Source: Candidatus Obscuribacterales bacterium (GTDB lineage Bacteria > Cyanobacteriota > Vampirovibrionia > Obscuribacterales > Obscuribacteraceae). From it: DNA of 64,000 nt. The notes beneath the pieces are model-generated. The model had not been told where the DNA came from. It did no database searches and worked only from the letters and a program-made list of their open reading frames with translations. Position numbers and translations under genes: made by a program. Below, piece after piece: positions 35,422-45,133 of this stretch; position 1 is the first letter of the stretch; each line of letters opens with the position of its first letter. The stretch covers positions 55,810-119,809 of the forward strand of contig JAIERK010000084.1 in NCBI GenBank assembly GCA_019746975.1. Direction: 5' to 3'.

Positions 35422-36545
35422 CCATCGTATTGGTAGTGTCCGGTTAGCTTCTTGTTCAGCCCTCTTTGTTGTTTGTCTATGCTGTCGTGCCGATGCTCTT
35501 CACACCATTCCTTCACAGCTTTGATGCTGCGCTTCAGGCGTTTACGCATCGTCCGTACATGGATTGTAAAGTACCCTCTTCGACTACGCGTTGCGATGTG
35601 CGTGAACCCCAGGAAATCGAACGTATCTGGAGCTTTGCCTCCAGTGGTTTCCGATTTCAGCACCGCAGATCTTCCAAACTCAACGAGTCTGGTTTTCTCC
35701 GGGTGTAGGGTGAGTCCGTATTTGGCAAATCTCTTTGCTAGGACCCTCAGCACTCTCTCCGCATCTTCTTTGTACTCAAAGAGCATGATGAAATCATCAG
35801 CGAACCGCACTTCGTGCGCTTCACCGCGCAGGCGACATTTCACGTCCGTCTCAAACCATTCGTCCAAGACATAGTGCAAGTAAATGTTCGCCAGCAAAGG
35901 GCTGATTATTTGCCCTTGCCCGGTGCCCGTTTCGCTTGTGAGTAGTCGACCTTCGTCTATGACCCCCACATTGATCCATTTGCATATGAGCCTTAGGATA
36001 CTTCCATCCTTGACCCTTCTCTCGATCATCTCCATGAGTTGACTTCTCACAATGGCATCAAAGTAACCGGAAATGTCTGCCTCTAACAGCCACCCGACCG
36101 GTCTTCCGCATATTGTGCGTTTGACCGCGTCGAGCGCTTGGTGTTGGCTTCGTCCCGGGCGAAAACCATATGAGCACTCGTAGAAGTCCTGCTCGTAGAT
36201 TGCGTTTAGCAGAGTAGCTGTTGCTTTCTGGAGTATCTTATCCTCCAAGGACGGAATTGAGAGCGGTCTCTGCTTTCCATCTTCTTTGGGTATATACACC
36301 CTTCGCAGCGGTTGCGCTCGATAGCGCTTCTGCCGTACACGCTCGTGGAGCTTCTGGATTTTCTCCTCTGTGCCTTTCTGGTATTCACCGTATTTGATAC
36401 CATCGACTCCTGCGCTCGCATCCTTGCGAAGCCTTCGAAAAGCTTCCAGAAGCGCTGCTGGATTGAGATATTGAGCTATCGAAAGAAATTGTAGCCGCCG
36501 ATTCTCTCTGGCTAGCTTGGATATTCGTTCAAGTTCTGTTGACAT
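35418..36545 (-). CDS. ltrA: group II intron reverse transcriptase/maturase, C-terminally truncated
   Basis: 375 residues from the ATG at 36545 (GAGGAAG upstream); a further ATG at 36632 lies in intron RNA sequence. The RT domain is complete: SAGVDG, RRVYIPKEDGKQRPLSIPS, YGFRPGRSQHQALDAV, GWLLEADISGYFD, GTGQGQIISPLLANIYLHYVLD and the catalytic box VRFADDF (FADD rather than YADD), then LGLTLHPEKT-like YGLTLHPEKTRLVEFG and TFDFLGFTH. The maturase-specific domain begins but stops at KKLTGHYQYDG, the very start of the GIIM motif (GHYxYYG), so roughly the last 60-100 residues of a normal intron protein are absent. The break coincides with the end of the neighbouring gene. Confidence 0.85.
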   Translation of the reverse strand: MSTELERISKLARENRRLQFLSIAQYLNPAALLEAFRRLRKDASAGVDGIKYGEYQKGTEEKIQKLHERVRQKRYRAQPLRRVYIPKEDGKQRPLSIPSLEDKILQKATATLLNAIYEQDFYECSYGFRPGRSQHQALDAVKRTICGRPVGWLLEADISGYFDAIVRSQLMEMIERRVKDGSILRLICKWINVGVIDEGRLLTSETGTGQGQIISPLLANIYLHYVLDEWFETDVKCRLRGEAHEVRFADDFIMLFEYKEDAERVLRVLAKRFAKYGLTLHPEKTRLVEFGRSAVLKSETTGGKAPDTFDFLGFTHIATRSRRGYFTIHVRTMRKRLKRSIKAVKEWCEEHRHDSIDKQQRGLNKKLTGHYQYDG

Positions 36546-37190
36546 ACTTCCTCGATATCTGTGTATCGTGATGTTTCTGTTGACCGATGCGTTGTCTTGT
36601 TCCCCCCTTCCCTCGTCCGGGTCCCAGGGCATTTCAGCCCTGGTTCCCCGTTGTCATCGGTACTACGGGTTCGTAAGCCTCCTCTTCATCCGTTGCGCTT
36701 TCCCTACGGTCTCCCTTGGTCAGCGCTTACCTGCCTCCGTTTGGCTACAGGAGATGTGAGGTTTGTCCCAAGTTCCTGGGGAATCCTTGTGAACACGTGC
36801 TACGGGCTGGAGACTCCGGCGGCTCCTCTGGGTCTTGCATGTCGTCCCGGCAGATGCTGCCTTCCGCTTGGGCTACAGCGTCGGCTTCCGCAATCAGGTA
36901 AGATTTCGGAGTTGAGTTCTCGTGGCCCATGTTCTCGCCGTCTACGCTTCGACACCTATCCGGTCACCCAGATAAATGGCAAGACTCGCTGCCGGCCTGT
37001 CCGCTACGACTTTGACCGGATCGGACTTTCACCGACAAGATTCCTTTGAAAGATTTCATCGTCTCATGTTACGAATTCCTCCTTCCCAAGCTTTGCTTGG
37101 CGCGAAGCCCAAGTTACATCTTGACTGACTGTGAGATGCCCGAAACGATCACCAGTTCCGAACGTGCGTGCAAGAATCGTTTTCGTCACT
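35418..37190 (-). mobile_element. group II intron, 3'-truncated
   Basis: The RT gene is preceded on its strand by about 500-640 bases with no gene but many short stems and the intron-like run GGTGAAAGTCCGATC (near 37020), CCGGTCAAAGTCGTAGCGG and AATGCCCTGGGACCC, as expected for RNA domains I-IV. Downstream of the truncated RT there is no room for domains V and VI because the neighbouring glycine-rich gene ends there. The 5' boundary is uncertain: I see no exact GTGYG, and 37190 is only the outer limit I would consider. Not expected to splice or move. Confidence 0.65.
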
Positions 37191-37432
37191 AAAATTTCGA
37201 TTTCGCTGACTACAAGAAAAATTTGATATGTCAAAGATCTCGCATGAATACTCGGCGGTATTATGGTCGCATCAGTTCGTCTGAATTTTCGTGACTGTCA
37301 AGATGTAACCGAGGCTAGATTCATCATGTCGAACTTATAACGCCGCTAGGCTGATCTACGGTTACCGATTTTGGGACAATTGCGACGGCAGGCAGGTTGC
37401 GGCCGTCGGTGTCTTCACAGACTATATGTCCG

Positions 37433-38533
37433 TCAGTGAGCTAAGTTCCAGCATTCGAATCGTGGCGTGGTGAGGACTTCTTTGCTCATTTTCTGCGCTT
37501 CTATTCGCGCTCGCTCAGCGGCGTCAGGATCATTGGTTCGAAGTAGTAATTCGCTGTATTTCATAATTGCATTCTTCGTTGACTCGGAGGGACCGAATCG
37601 GATCTTATCAATCTCGACGATCCGACGATAAACTTGCATGGCATCATAGAATCGGGAGTTTCGTTCGTGGAATTCGGCAATCTCTGGAAGTCCGTTGACT
37701 ATCTCAGGGTTGTTTGATCCCAGTGCGTTCGACAACAATTCGAATCGCTTGGCAAAAATTTTGCCAATGTCTTCTTTGTTTTGATGCAACGCCGCAACAT
37801 ACTCCGTTGCGAGCTTCTCAGAGATCGATTTGTACTGCCGGCGTTTGTCTAGCCACTCGAGTTCTTCTTCGTATATTGAGAGCTGGCTGGACTCTCCCCA
37901 GTCCAGCTTATTTACTTTGTCGAGGAATGTACCTAGAGCGGCGGGATTGATTTGATGCATTGAGCTCAATACTTTCGAGGGATAATGCATAGGAGCCTCT
38001 TGGTGTACCCCAATGCATCGGTGTCGGTCTTCGCAAGTTTCTCTAGTGATCGTGAGAGCTAAACAAATTCTTCGGCAGTCATCGGCACCAAACTTGGTGG
38101 CTTCTGAGTCAGCAAGTGTCAAGAATCTCCGAATGTGGTCAACTCCAAGCCAAACACCGCAACCTCCTTTTTGCAGTCGCTGAACGACGTCTAAATAGTT
38201 CGAAAATTTTGATGTCAGATTGAAAGACTGTTTGTCATAAACTTTGTAGACGTTTTCCACTTCCGCCTGCGCAACGATGCGAGACGTGCGCTGAGAGCGC
38301 GCACATGCGTCGATTAGTTCCGCGTAGGAGCAATCGCATACTTGCCTTTCTGCAATTCGCAATTTGTTAGCTCGCTCAAAGCTTTGAGCGGCTTTTGCCG
38401 ACGCGCCCATCATTGCATAGCTCTTACCGAGACCTACAAGTGAAATCGACTTATCGGTTTCAGAGTCTAATCGGGGACTTGACTTCGAAAGGCGTTGGAG
38501 CTTCTCTCGCAACATTATCGCAACCTCAAACAT
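37433..38533 (-). pseudogene. TPR protein, 3' part after a frameshift
   Basis: 366 codons from an ATG that overlaps the end of the upstream part by 8 bp. It starts inside a TPR helix (FEVAIMLREKLQRLSKSSP) and continues with helical pairs such as SYAMMGASAKAAQSFERANK, ALHQNKEDIGKIFAKRFELL and RFYDAMQVYRRIVEIDKIRF. Removing one A from the A6 tract at 38533-38538 joins it in frame to the upstream part, giving an uninterrupted repeat (KHNESAKMFEVAIMLREKL). So it is most likely the second half of a single ~648-residue exported TPR protein, unless the ribosome or polymerase slips on the A-run or it is made separately. Confidence 0.6.
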
Positions 38534-39374
38534 TTTTTGCGCTTTCGTTATGCTTCCCCTCTGCGATAAACGCGTAACCGATATCGTTAGCGCAGTCCCC
38601 TAGGTACGTTAAACCTGGTAAGTCTCGAGCCTGCTGCTCGTCCGATTTATATTCCCGGGACCATGCGTTTAGTGCAGCAGAAAATACCGGTGCGCCTTCA
38701 GCGCCTCGCCCCTGCAAGAGAAAATTTCGCAGGTATCGAAACAGCCCATGTTGATAAGCTTTAGTGCTTTCACATCCCTTCGAAGCTCCAATGAATTGCT
38801 TAAAGTGCTCATCAGCTTCTTTGTATTTTCCGGTGGACTGTTCATAGTCTGCGAAGCACTGCAGATACCAGCTGCGCTCATTGTTGGACATGCCTTTCGC
38901 GTTCTCACTAAGTTCAACGGTTTTGGCAAATTCCTTCCATGCGTTTGTGCTGTTCTTCAGTCTCTTGAGCTCTTTTGCAAATCCGAAGTGTGCATCAGTT
39001 AGAAAGCGATCGACAGGTTGATGCTTGCTTTCGTATAGGTCGATAATTGTTGTGTAGAACGCAATAGTGTCCGATTTGTTTGCCGGCCATGGGCCAGTTT
39101 CTCCTAACGCAAGATAGATTTCTGCAAGTTGTGGAAAGGACGCATTCGATGACTTTGCCATGCTTAAGGCTTTACGCAGGTTGATTGCTTTGTCAGCATT
39201 GGAGTAGCATGCCTTCGACTTATTCAGCAGCGCGCGCCAAGAAGTGTCCGTTTCTGCATTCGCGGGTATCGTTGACCAAATAAGGGCGGACAAGAACATC
39301 GCAATCTTCGCCTTCGCGTTGTTCGTAGCTAGACTTGTCGGGGGAATTCGGCATTTAGAATTGCTTGGTTCCAT
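38526..39374 (-). pseudogene. TPR protein, 5' part, with signal peptide
   Basis: 282 codons. A hydrophobic export signal (AMFLSALIWSTIPANA) ends near residue 40. TPR-like helices follow: LAEIYLALGETGPW, HFGFAKELKRLKNSTNAW, YLQCFADYEQSTGKYKEADEH, GYAFIAEGKHNESAKN. The frame then ends at a TGA five codons after an A-rich stretch. The TPR at the break continues in the other frame. As drawn the product would be a truncated exported TPR protein. See the 3' part for the single-base explanation. Confidence 0.6.
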
Positions 39375-39490
39375 GCTGGCGGATAAGCCTAACAGCGCTT
39401 ACCCAGCATCAACGGAAAGCCTAAGGGTGGCTTCGCCAGCGTTGACCCCATGAACACGGAACAACTGACAACTTCTGGGCGACTTACGGT

Positions 39491-40540
39491 TTGTACACTT
39501 TACTGCGTGCATGGATGCTCGGTTTCAAAAATAATGCAGTGACCAAATTTCTATTCGCAAAAGTCAGGTCGTGTTTGATTTTAGCTGCAGTAGTTCTAAC
39601 GCTTCTTGCTGCGTGCGAGAGGCTGTGGTGGCGAGCGTATATTGTGGCTCAGTTTCGCATCGAAATCGCTCTTATCTGTTTGGTGCTTTGCTTTCTCTCA
39701 CTTGTGTCTCCCAGGCATAAGCTCACAGGCGTGATGATTTTCGCTTGTCTTGTGACCAACATTTTTTGTTTTTCTCCAAGCGTCCTGAAGTTTGGTGTAG
39801 ATAACCACCGAAAGCAAGTCTCGATGCGTGTTTTGCAAATCAATCTGAACAACAGAAACTTCCATCATACTGCGGTCATAGATTACATAAATGCTACGAA
39901 GCCCGATTTGCTGCTGCTGTCGGAAGTAACGCCTATATGGGGAAGCGCATTAGATAAAGGGCTTGGGAACTTTAGGAAAGTAGCAGTGATTGCGCGAGTC
40001 GATACTTATGGAATCGCTGTTTACACCACGAGTATCGATAACATAAGCACAGTCATCAATTACTTTGGAAGCACAGGACACCCAAGCATAACGAGCAACT
40101 TCATGTACGCGGGTCAGCCCATAGCGCTTGTGTTCACACATCTCCAGGGACCAATCAAAGAGCATTGGTTCAAGTTGCATTCTGAAGAGATTCCAGATTT
40201 ATCGCAGAAACTAGCGAAGATAAGAGTGCCGCTCATTCTCTGCGGCGACATGAATTGCACACCGTGGACGTACTTGTTGTCTGACTTACAGGCGAATTGC
40301 CGACTGCGAGACTCCTCGGCGGGCTTCGGACCTCAACTGTCATGGCCGACGTTTATGAGTTTTCGAAATGTCCCGACAACACCCTTGTTACCAATCGACC
40401 ACTGTTTCATAAGCAAGGAGTTCAGCGTACTAAATCGCTCTATTGGTCCGAATGTAGGTTCGGATCACCTTCCGGTGCTGGTCGAGCTTGGAATAAGTGA
40501 CGTACGAATCGAACGTTCTGTCCTCGAATATGCAAAGTGA
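39491..40540 (+). CDS. membrane-anchored endonuclease/exonuclease/phosphatase (EEP) family protein
   Basis: 349 residues from a TTG; an ATG at 39515 may be the real start. Three hydrophobic segments come first (about 28-45, 57-73, 80-97), then an EEP domain with a complete set of catalytic motifs: VLQINLNNRN (Asn), DLLLLSEVTP (metal Glu), LILCGDMNCTPW (Asp-x-Asn), LLPIDHCFIS and GSDHLPVLVEL (terminal Asp-His). The layout resembles the YafD-like bacterial EEP proteins, with the catalytic domain outside or at the membrane. Substrate may be nucleic acid, a phospholipid or a sugar-phosphate; it cannot be decided here. Confidence 0.8.
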   Translation: MYTLLRAWMLGFKNNAVTKFLFAKVRSCLILAAVVLTLLAACERLWWRAYIVAQFRIEIALICLVLCFLSLVSPRHKLTGVMIFACLVTNIFCFSPSVLKFGVDNHRKQVSMRVLQINLNNRNFHHTAVIDYINATKPDLLLLSEVTPIWGSALDKGLGNFRKVAVIARVDTYGIAVYTTSIDNISTVINYFGSTGHPSITSNFMYAGQPIALVFTHLQGPIKEHWFKLHSEEIPDLSQKLAKIRVPLILCGDMNCTPWTYLLSDLQANCRLRDSSAGFGPQLSWPTFMSFRNVPTTPLLPIDHCFISKEFSVLNRSIGPNVGSDHLPVLVELGISDVRIERSVLEYAK

Positions 40541-40598
40541 TCTGGAAAGTTCGGTTGTCCTTCATTCATCGCACCTGAGTTTAGAAGTCTTTCCTTTG

Positions 40599-40880
40599 CT
40601 ACTGTTGACGCTGGGCGAACGAGATATCGTGAAAAACACACGTAAACAATCGATCAGCATTTGACCAATACACACTGCAGGAAGTAAATTTTTCGGACGG
40701 CACATTAATGCGAAGCCATATATATTGCGAGTTCCTATTGCCAATTCTTAACGAGTCAAACAAAGCAATCAAAGTTCCTATATCTTCAGGATGAACTATG
40801 GTAAAAACCGATGATGCCAACAGAGTCTTGACGTGCCTCGAATTTGCTTTTCTTAAAGCTAGCCGAGCAAGTGGTATCAA
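40599..40880 (-). pseudogene. PAS-domain fragment
   Basis: The minus frame has FTIVHPEDIGTLIALFDSLR, then YIWLRI and a final SVYWSNADRLFTCVFHDISF, the order of a PAS core (HPEDxxxV, then the last two strands ending in HDI). The usual continuing histidine-kinase or GGDEF domain is missing and the frame stops seven residues later. No start with a ribosome site is seen. I read it as a remnant of a sensor protein. Confidence 0.4.
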
Positions 40881-41008
40881 ATATGCTCGAACTTGTATTG
40901 AGCAATCCAGAAGCCATCGCGTCTAAGAATAACCGAGCAGTCCTTCGCACGTCTGAACTACGTCGGGAAGACGCAGCGACTCAAAGCGATCACTAAACCA
41001 ATGAGATA

Positions 41009-41233
41009 ATGACAAATCTTAGAGCGTTCGAAATTGTACATCATGGAAAGGGCACCGTGGTTGGTGCCGGGATCAGAGATTGCATTTTGTTTTCGGGAAC
41101 TTGGAGTCCGCTGGACTCGGATGTAAGAAAACAAATGCATAAGGAACTACAGGAGAACTATGACTCACTAAAGGCCAAACGCGATGTTTCAAGTCCGGCT
41201 GCAGTTGCAATGCGTCGCTCATTATCAGCTTAA
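41009..41233 (+). CDS. short hypothetical frame (doubtful)
   Basis: 74 codons with a plausible amino-acid composition (GAGIRDCILFSGTWSPLDSD, then a Lys/Glu helix), but no family, no clear ribosome site, and it lies in a stretch (40541-41691) otherwise made of debris. The rest of that stretch shows nothing I can support apart from the PAS fragment. Confidence 0.25.
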   Translation: MTNLRAFEIVHHGKGTVVGAGIRDCILFSGTWSPLDSDVRKQMHKELQENYDSLKAKRDVSSPAAVAMRRSLSA

Positions 41234-41691
41234 TACGGAAGGCAGATAGTCAAAGATCCCGCTACTCTAAACTCTTTGGTGCAAGACTCGATCAAGCATT
41301 TGACGTCTACTCCTGATAAGGATGGTCGCAGTGCGAGAGAAGATTCAAGCCGGCAGCTAAAGCTTCGTTCTTCGGAAATCGCGAAAACCTGAAGATTATT
41401 GTTGTGGTTTGTGCTGGCTGTACAATCAACAATTGTCTAAAAGTCTCGCGAGAGAATTCCGATCGCGCCGTGATGGCCACGCTCCTTAGCAAGAATCCAA
41501 ATCATGCGTCTGTCCATCAATTCTTACAGATCGATTAATCTGTAGGGTGGTTGCGCAGGTTTTGACTATAGTTGAGAAAACTCGTCCTATGTCACTGTTG
41601 GAGCACAGTCGCGCGGATCTACACCGACGGCTATTTTACTATCGACAGCACTAAATTATTGAAGAGGTGCGTTCGTATGAGAGCGAGTGCT

Positions 41692-42433
41692 ATGAAATCC
41701 AGGAATTACACAAGCCCTCGCGATACTTATTATATGCGTGTCGCTAGCGTGCTTCTATACTCTGCGTTACTGATGTTGCCTGTTTTTTTTCTTCCGCGGT
41801 GCTTGGCTTTTATCTCAGGATGATCTGCAACGACTGTCGAACGGAGGCGCGAGTCTGAGGTGGCCTCATGTTCAAGGCACCATAAAGAGTAGCAAAGTTT
41901 ATGCGACCGAGCGGTGGTCGAAGTATCAATCGTATTTTGTTTACCAGTGTCTTGTGAATTATGAGTACATGGTCGGGAAGAAACAGTTCGAGGGTTCGCA
42001 GATCTCTTACGCGAGCGAAGCCGACCATCCGAACACAAGTAAGGAATTTGCAGAATCAGTGCAATCACATTTTAAGGTAGGCAGTCATCACAAAGTATAT
42101 TTTGATTCGCGAAATCCAAAAAAAACAGTGCTAATCCCTGGTGTCGATCCTAACAACTTTCACTGGAATAGCTTTGAGCTAATGGTCTTGGGCGGGTTTT
42201 CCGTTTCGATGCTCGGCGCGGCGATTTTTTCGAGGTACGGAAGCGGGTTGGATAATAGTACTAACAGGTTTTCGGCTATTGCAATGGCATCCGCGCTACT
42301 TTGCTGTTTTGCCTATGCCTCACAGCCTGCGGTGGTGCGTCAAATTGTACCGAACTCTGCAATTGTTCACCAGCAGAGCTTCTTGAAAAGTGCTGCTAAC
42401 ACTCCGCGTTTGGAAAAGCGATTATTGAGATGA
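41692..42433 (+). pseudogene. DUF3592 membrane protein with a frameshift
   Basis: The first frame (from an ATG at 41692) gives a membrane segment, VASVLLYSALLMLPVFF, and then stops at 41823. The next frame, open across the break, reads RLSNGGASLRWPHVQGTIKS, YQCLVNYEYMVGKKQFEG, YFDSRNPKKTVLIPG, followed by two membrane segments. It aligns with the DUF3592 part of the two large TPR proteins (CSNG..WPTV, YKVxGxxxxSD, VxYSPNxP). Deleting one T from the T8 tract at 41783-41790 restores one ~246-residue protein without TPRs. A GTG at 41954 would give only a truncated 159-residue product. Either a real inactivation or a homopolymer error in the assembly. Confidence 0.6.
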
Positions 42434-42515
42434 CGATCGGCGCTCTCTGTTTCTATCCGGCCAAACGGGCGCCTGCGACAGTATTCGCCCGAATGCGTCT
42501 ATGTCTGGGTTCTAT

Positions 42516-42685
42516 GAAAAACAAAGGAAATGTTACGAACCGGCAGCTTGTCAAGTAACTCTTCTAGAATTGTATCAATCTCAGATTGACTCAGCTTACT
42601 AGCATTCCGTTTAAGCAGTTGAGTGACCCTTCCGGCGGGTTCTCATAGATGGCTCGTGGTGTCTATTTCCCGACGGAGGCGCCCC
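42516..42685 (+). repeat. duplicated leader region, copy 2
   Basis: Counterpart of 15158-15325. It shares the same ordered blocks, including TTACGAACC, CTAGAATTGTATCAAT, TAGCATTCCGTTTAA and the hairpin at 42620-42645, and ends at a GGAGG ribosome site. It lies directly after the frameshifted DUF3592 gene. Confidence 0.7.
42620..42645 (+). promoter_or_regulatory. conserved leader hairpin, copy 2
   Basis: TGAG, T, GACCC, loop TTCCGGC, GGGTT, CTCA. Relative to copy 1 the stem change C to T is tolerated as a G-U pair, and the loop differs at one position. It ends 40 bases before the ATG at 42686, exactly as in copy 1. Confidence 0.55.
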
Positions 42686-44464
42686 ATGGATGTAGTTACT
42701 AAAATTTTGACTTTTGTACCGCAGCTCCTTCGAGTAGCGATTGCCGTATTTATGATTGGTGTTGCTGTTACCGACTGTTCTAACGGACTCGGCAGCCCCA
42801 ATTGGCCTACGGTCAATGCGAAAGTGCTATCGGCAAAAATGAAAAAGGTCGAGAGCCGGAGTGGCACCCATGACGAGGCGGACATCCGCTACGAATACAA
42901 GGTGAAGGGGCAGACCTATACTTCTGATTGCGTTCAATTCGGCGGATTATACTTTCGCGATCACAATCGACTGGTTCAAAAGTACGGCTCTTCAGAAACA
43001 GTACTGGTTCGGTACAGTCCGAACAACCCTGCGACTGCCTGTCTCGAAACCAGTGTCAATTACATTGAAGTTGTAGGTTGCCTACTCATCGCGCTCTTGA
43101 TGGGAGGTTCGATTGTTAGTGACATTAGAAAGCACAATCGTGAGACATTGTCATCGAAGTCGGTCGTCATGTCAGAACCCGCTAAGTTGAGTTCACTATC
43201 TCAATCTTGTGATACTAACTTTGGTGCCCGCGAGTTTTCTGAGCAGGACCGAAACGATATTCAGAACATGGATAAGCGTCGACGCATATTGCTTCCACTT
43301 ACAGTTGTCGGTTTTGTACTGCTCCTCCATTATGCTGGTGATGTGAAGCTCCCTGGTATCAACTCCAATGTGCTGGTTGTCGCGCTTGTGTTGGGAGTGG
43401 GAGTTGGAATGACGATTTTGTTCTCTGCGTTACCAATTGTCATTGCTCAATGCATGCGCGCTAGACGCTTGAGGCTTGCTTCGTCACTAGCCGATGTTCA
43501 CTTTCGTATCATCACGTCTGTTTCACCACTATCAGCCGAAGCGGCACTTGCTTTTGGTCTTAAGGCTGAAGTTGCACAAGAGCGCCTTCAATATTCGCAA
43601 GCACGGAGTCTAAGTGAAAAAGCGTTGACAGTATGTTTAAACCGACACGAGCCGCGCCGCAAGCCGACCGGTCATGACAAATATACGACCAGGATGTTGA
43701 AGCGGCAAGACGAAATTTATCAAAAACAAATGACCGAGTTAGAATCCGTTTGTCGCGAATCTCTCGGGACAATATTGTTCGATATGGGCCTATACGATGA
43801 ATCTTTTACTCATGCAAAACGCGCCGTAGCTATCGCAGAAGGTTGTGTCGATAGCGCTGGGAACAGTCAAGCTCAATCTAACTCAGCACGACTCTGTCTC
43901 GCAAATGCACTAAGCCTCAAGGGAAGAGTTGAGAACATGGTTGGTTCTCTGGACGATGCACGCAAGGACTTGGAGCGATCACTTAAGTTGCGCGAGCAAG
44001 CCAAAGAGCAGTTTGATGAGAGGCGAGCCCTCACACTCGCGTATCTTTCGTCGACTTACTCCATGCGGTCTGAGCCGAAGAAAGCAGCGGCAACGATTGA
44101 AGAGGGAATTGTCCTGCTTGCGAACTCGCAACAACCGGCTTATCGCCTTGCCAAAGCAACACTTCTTTTCCATAGAGCAGAGTCAAAATTGCGTTCGGGA
44201 CAGCTCAGCTCTGCGGAGTCTGATCTGGAAGAGTGTCTCAAACTTCGGCAAGAATTGCTTGAGCCCGGACACCCGGAGATCGCTGCCACATACCTGGTTT
44301 TCGCAAACCTTTACGAGTTGCAGGGGCGATTAAGGGATGCTGCTGCGAAGAGAGAAAGCGCTCGTCAAATGTTGGTCGCCTGTTTCGGCAACGATCACCC
44401 GCTGTGTGAGTTTTCGAAGACCGATGGCAAGAACAAGGTTGGGCTCGGCTCGGTTCATCAATAG
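42686..44464 (+). CDS. DUF3592-TPR membrane protein, copy 2
   Basis: 592 residues from the ATG at 42686, which has GGAGG upstream and aligns with the start of copy 1; an upstream GTG at 42623 would put the conserved leader hairpin inside the coding sequence and is rejected. Same plan as copy 1: membrane segment, DUF3592 (WPTVNAKVLSAKM, YKVKGQTYTSD, LVRYSPNNPATACLE), three further membrane segments, and a TPR half (AQERLQYSQARSLSEKAL, ESFTHAKRAVAIAE, LEECLKLRQELLEPGHPE). The two proteins look over 65 % identical by eye, most strongly in the TPR half, least in the region 160-230. Expected in the inner membrane with TPRs in the cytoplasm. Confidence 0.8.
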   Translation: MDVVTKILTFVPQLLRVAIAVFMIGVAVTDCSNGLGSPNWPTVNAKVLSAKMKKVESRSGTHDEADIRYEYKVKGQTYTSDCVQFGGLYFRDHNRLVQKYGSSETVLVRYSPNNPATACLETSVNYIEVVGCLLIALLMGGSIVSDIRKHNRETLSSKSVVMSEPAKLSSLSQSCDTNFGAREFSEQDRNDIQNMDKRRRILLPLTVVGFVLLLHYAGDVKLPGINSNVLVVALVLGVGVGMTILFSALPIVIAQCMRARRLRLASSLADVHFRIITSVSPLSAEAALAFGLKAEVAQERLQYSQARSLSEKALTVCLNRHEPRRKPTGHDKYTTRMLKRQDEIYQKQMTELESVCRESLGTILFDMGLYDESFTHAKRAVAIAEGCVDSAGNSQAQSNSARLCLANALSLKGRVENMVGSLDDARKDLERSLKLREQAKEQFDERRALTLAYLSSTYSMRSEPKKAAATIEEGIVLLANSQQPAYRLAKATLLFHRAESKLRSGQLSSAESDLEECLKLRQELLEPGHPEIAATYLVFANLYELQGRLRDAAAKRESARQMLVACFGNDHPLCEFSKTDGKNKVGLGSVHQ

Positions 44465-44650
44465 TGCCATCGTTGCTTGGGCTCATCCGTGCTGTGTCGA
44501 CTTGTTTCTGGCAGTAATTGATTCTGGGAGTGTGTCTCTACACGCAAGTTGTGTTTCGTCGAATCGAGTTCTCTCCATATAGTGACACCAAGTATAGTGG
44601 TATACCTTTTCTTGGTAGGGCTAGTGAATCATCGGGGTTGAGCCTCACGT

Positions 44651-45043
44651 GTGTGCACCGTCAGCGATGCGGCTGAACGCGCTTGGCTTTTTCGAAGTCG
44701 CTCGACACGCTATGCCGATGGTGGTGATGCGCCCGGAAAAGAATTGAGTTTACCACCAGGGGCGGTTGATGAGGCGTGTCAGTTTTTGTGCACTGAGAGG
44801 GACACTATTGCGCATCTTGATCGCGTTGCGCAATTGATTGATGGCTTCGAAACTCCCTTCGGGCTCGAACTTTTATCGACGGTTCATTGGGTTGTTGAAG
44901 AGGAAAATGCCGACAATTTATCCTACGTCGTCGACAAGGTATACGCTTGGAGCTCGAGGAAGAAGCAATTCTCTAGGCGTCAACTTGCATTGGCTTATGA
45001 AGTCTTGCTCAATAAAGGGTGGATTGGTCGTGCTAGCCAATGA
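44651..45043 (+). pseudogene. C-terminal fragment of a macro-domain (DarG-like) protein
   Basis: 130 codons. The segment from about residue 20 reads YADGGDAPGKELSLPPGAVD, then LDRVAQLIDGFETPFGLELL, STVHWVVEE and a final LAYEVLLNKGWI. I recognise this as the C-terminal domain of macro-domain ADP-ribosyl-glycohydrolases such as the antitoxin DarG. The macro domain itself and any partner toxin (DarT) are absent upstream, and the first 20 codons are not protein-like. So this is a 5'-deleted remnant next to a tRNA gene, a common site for integration and decay. Confidence 0.5.
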
Positions 45044-45133
45044 CTGCCGACGGTACCGAATAGAGTGTCCAACGAATGGACTCACAGGGTAGCACCAAAG
45101 TAGCACCGGAAAAATCTAAGGACTTAAATCTAT

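Noticed and set aside
36561..37049. 162-codon plus-strand frame
   Set aside because: It lies on the antisense of the group II intron RNA region and has no protein-like composition.
44651..45043. Active DarT-DarG toxin-antitoxin system
   Set aside because: Only the C-terminal domain of the antitoxin-like protein is present; no macro domain and no DarT.
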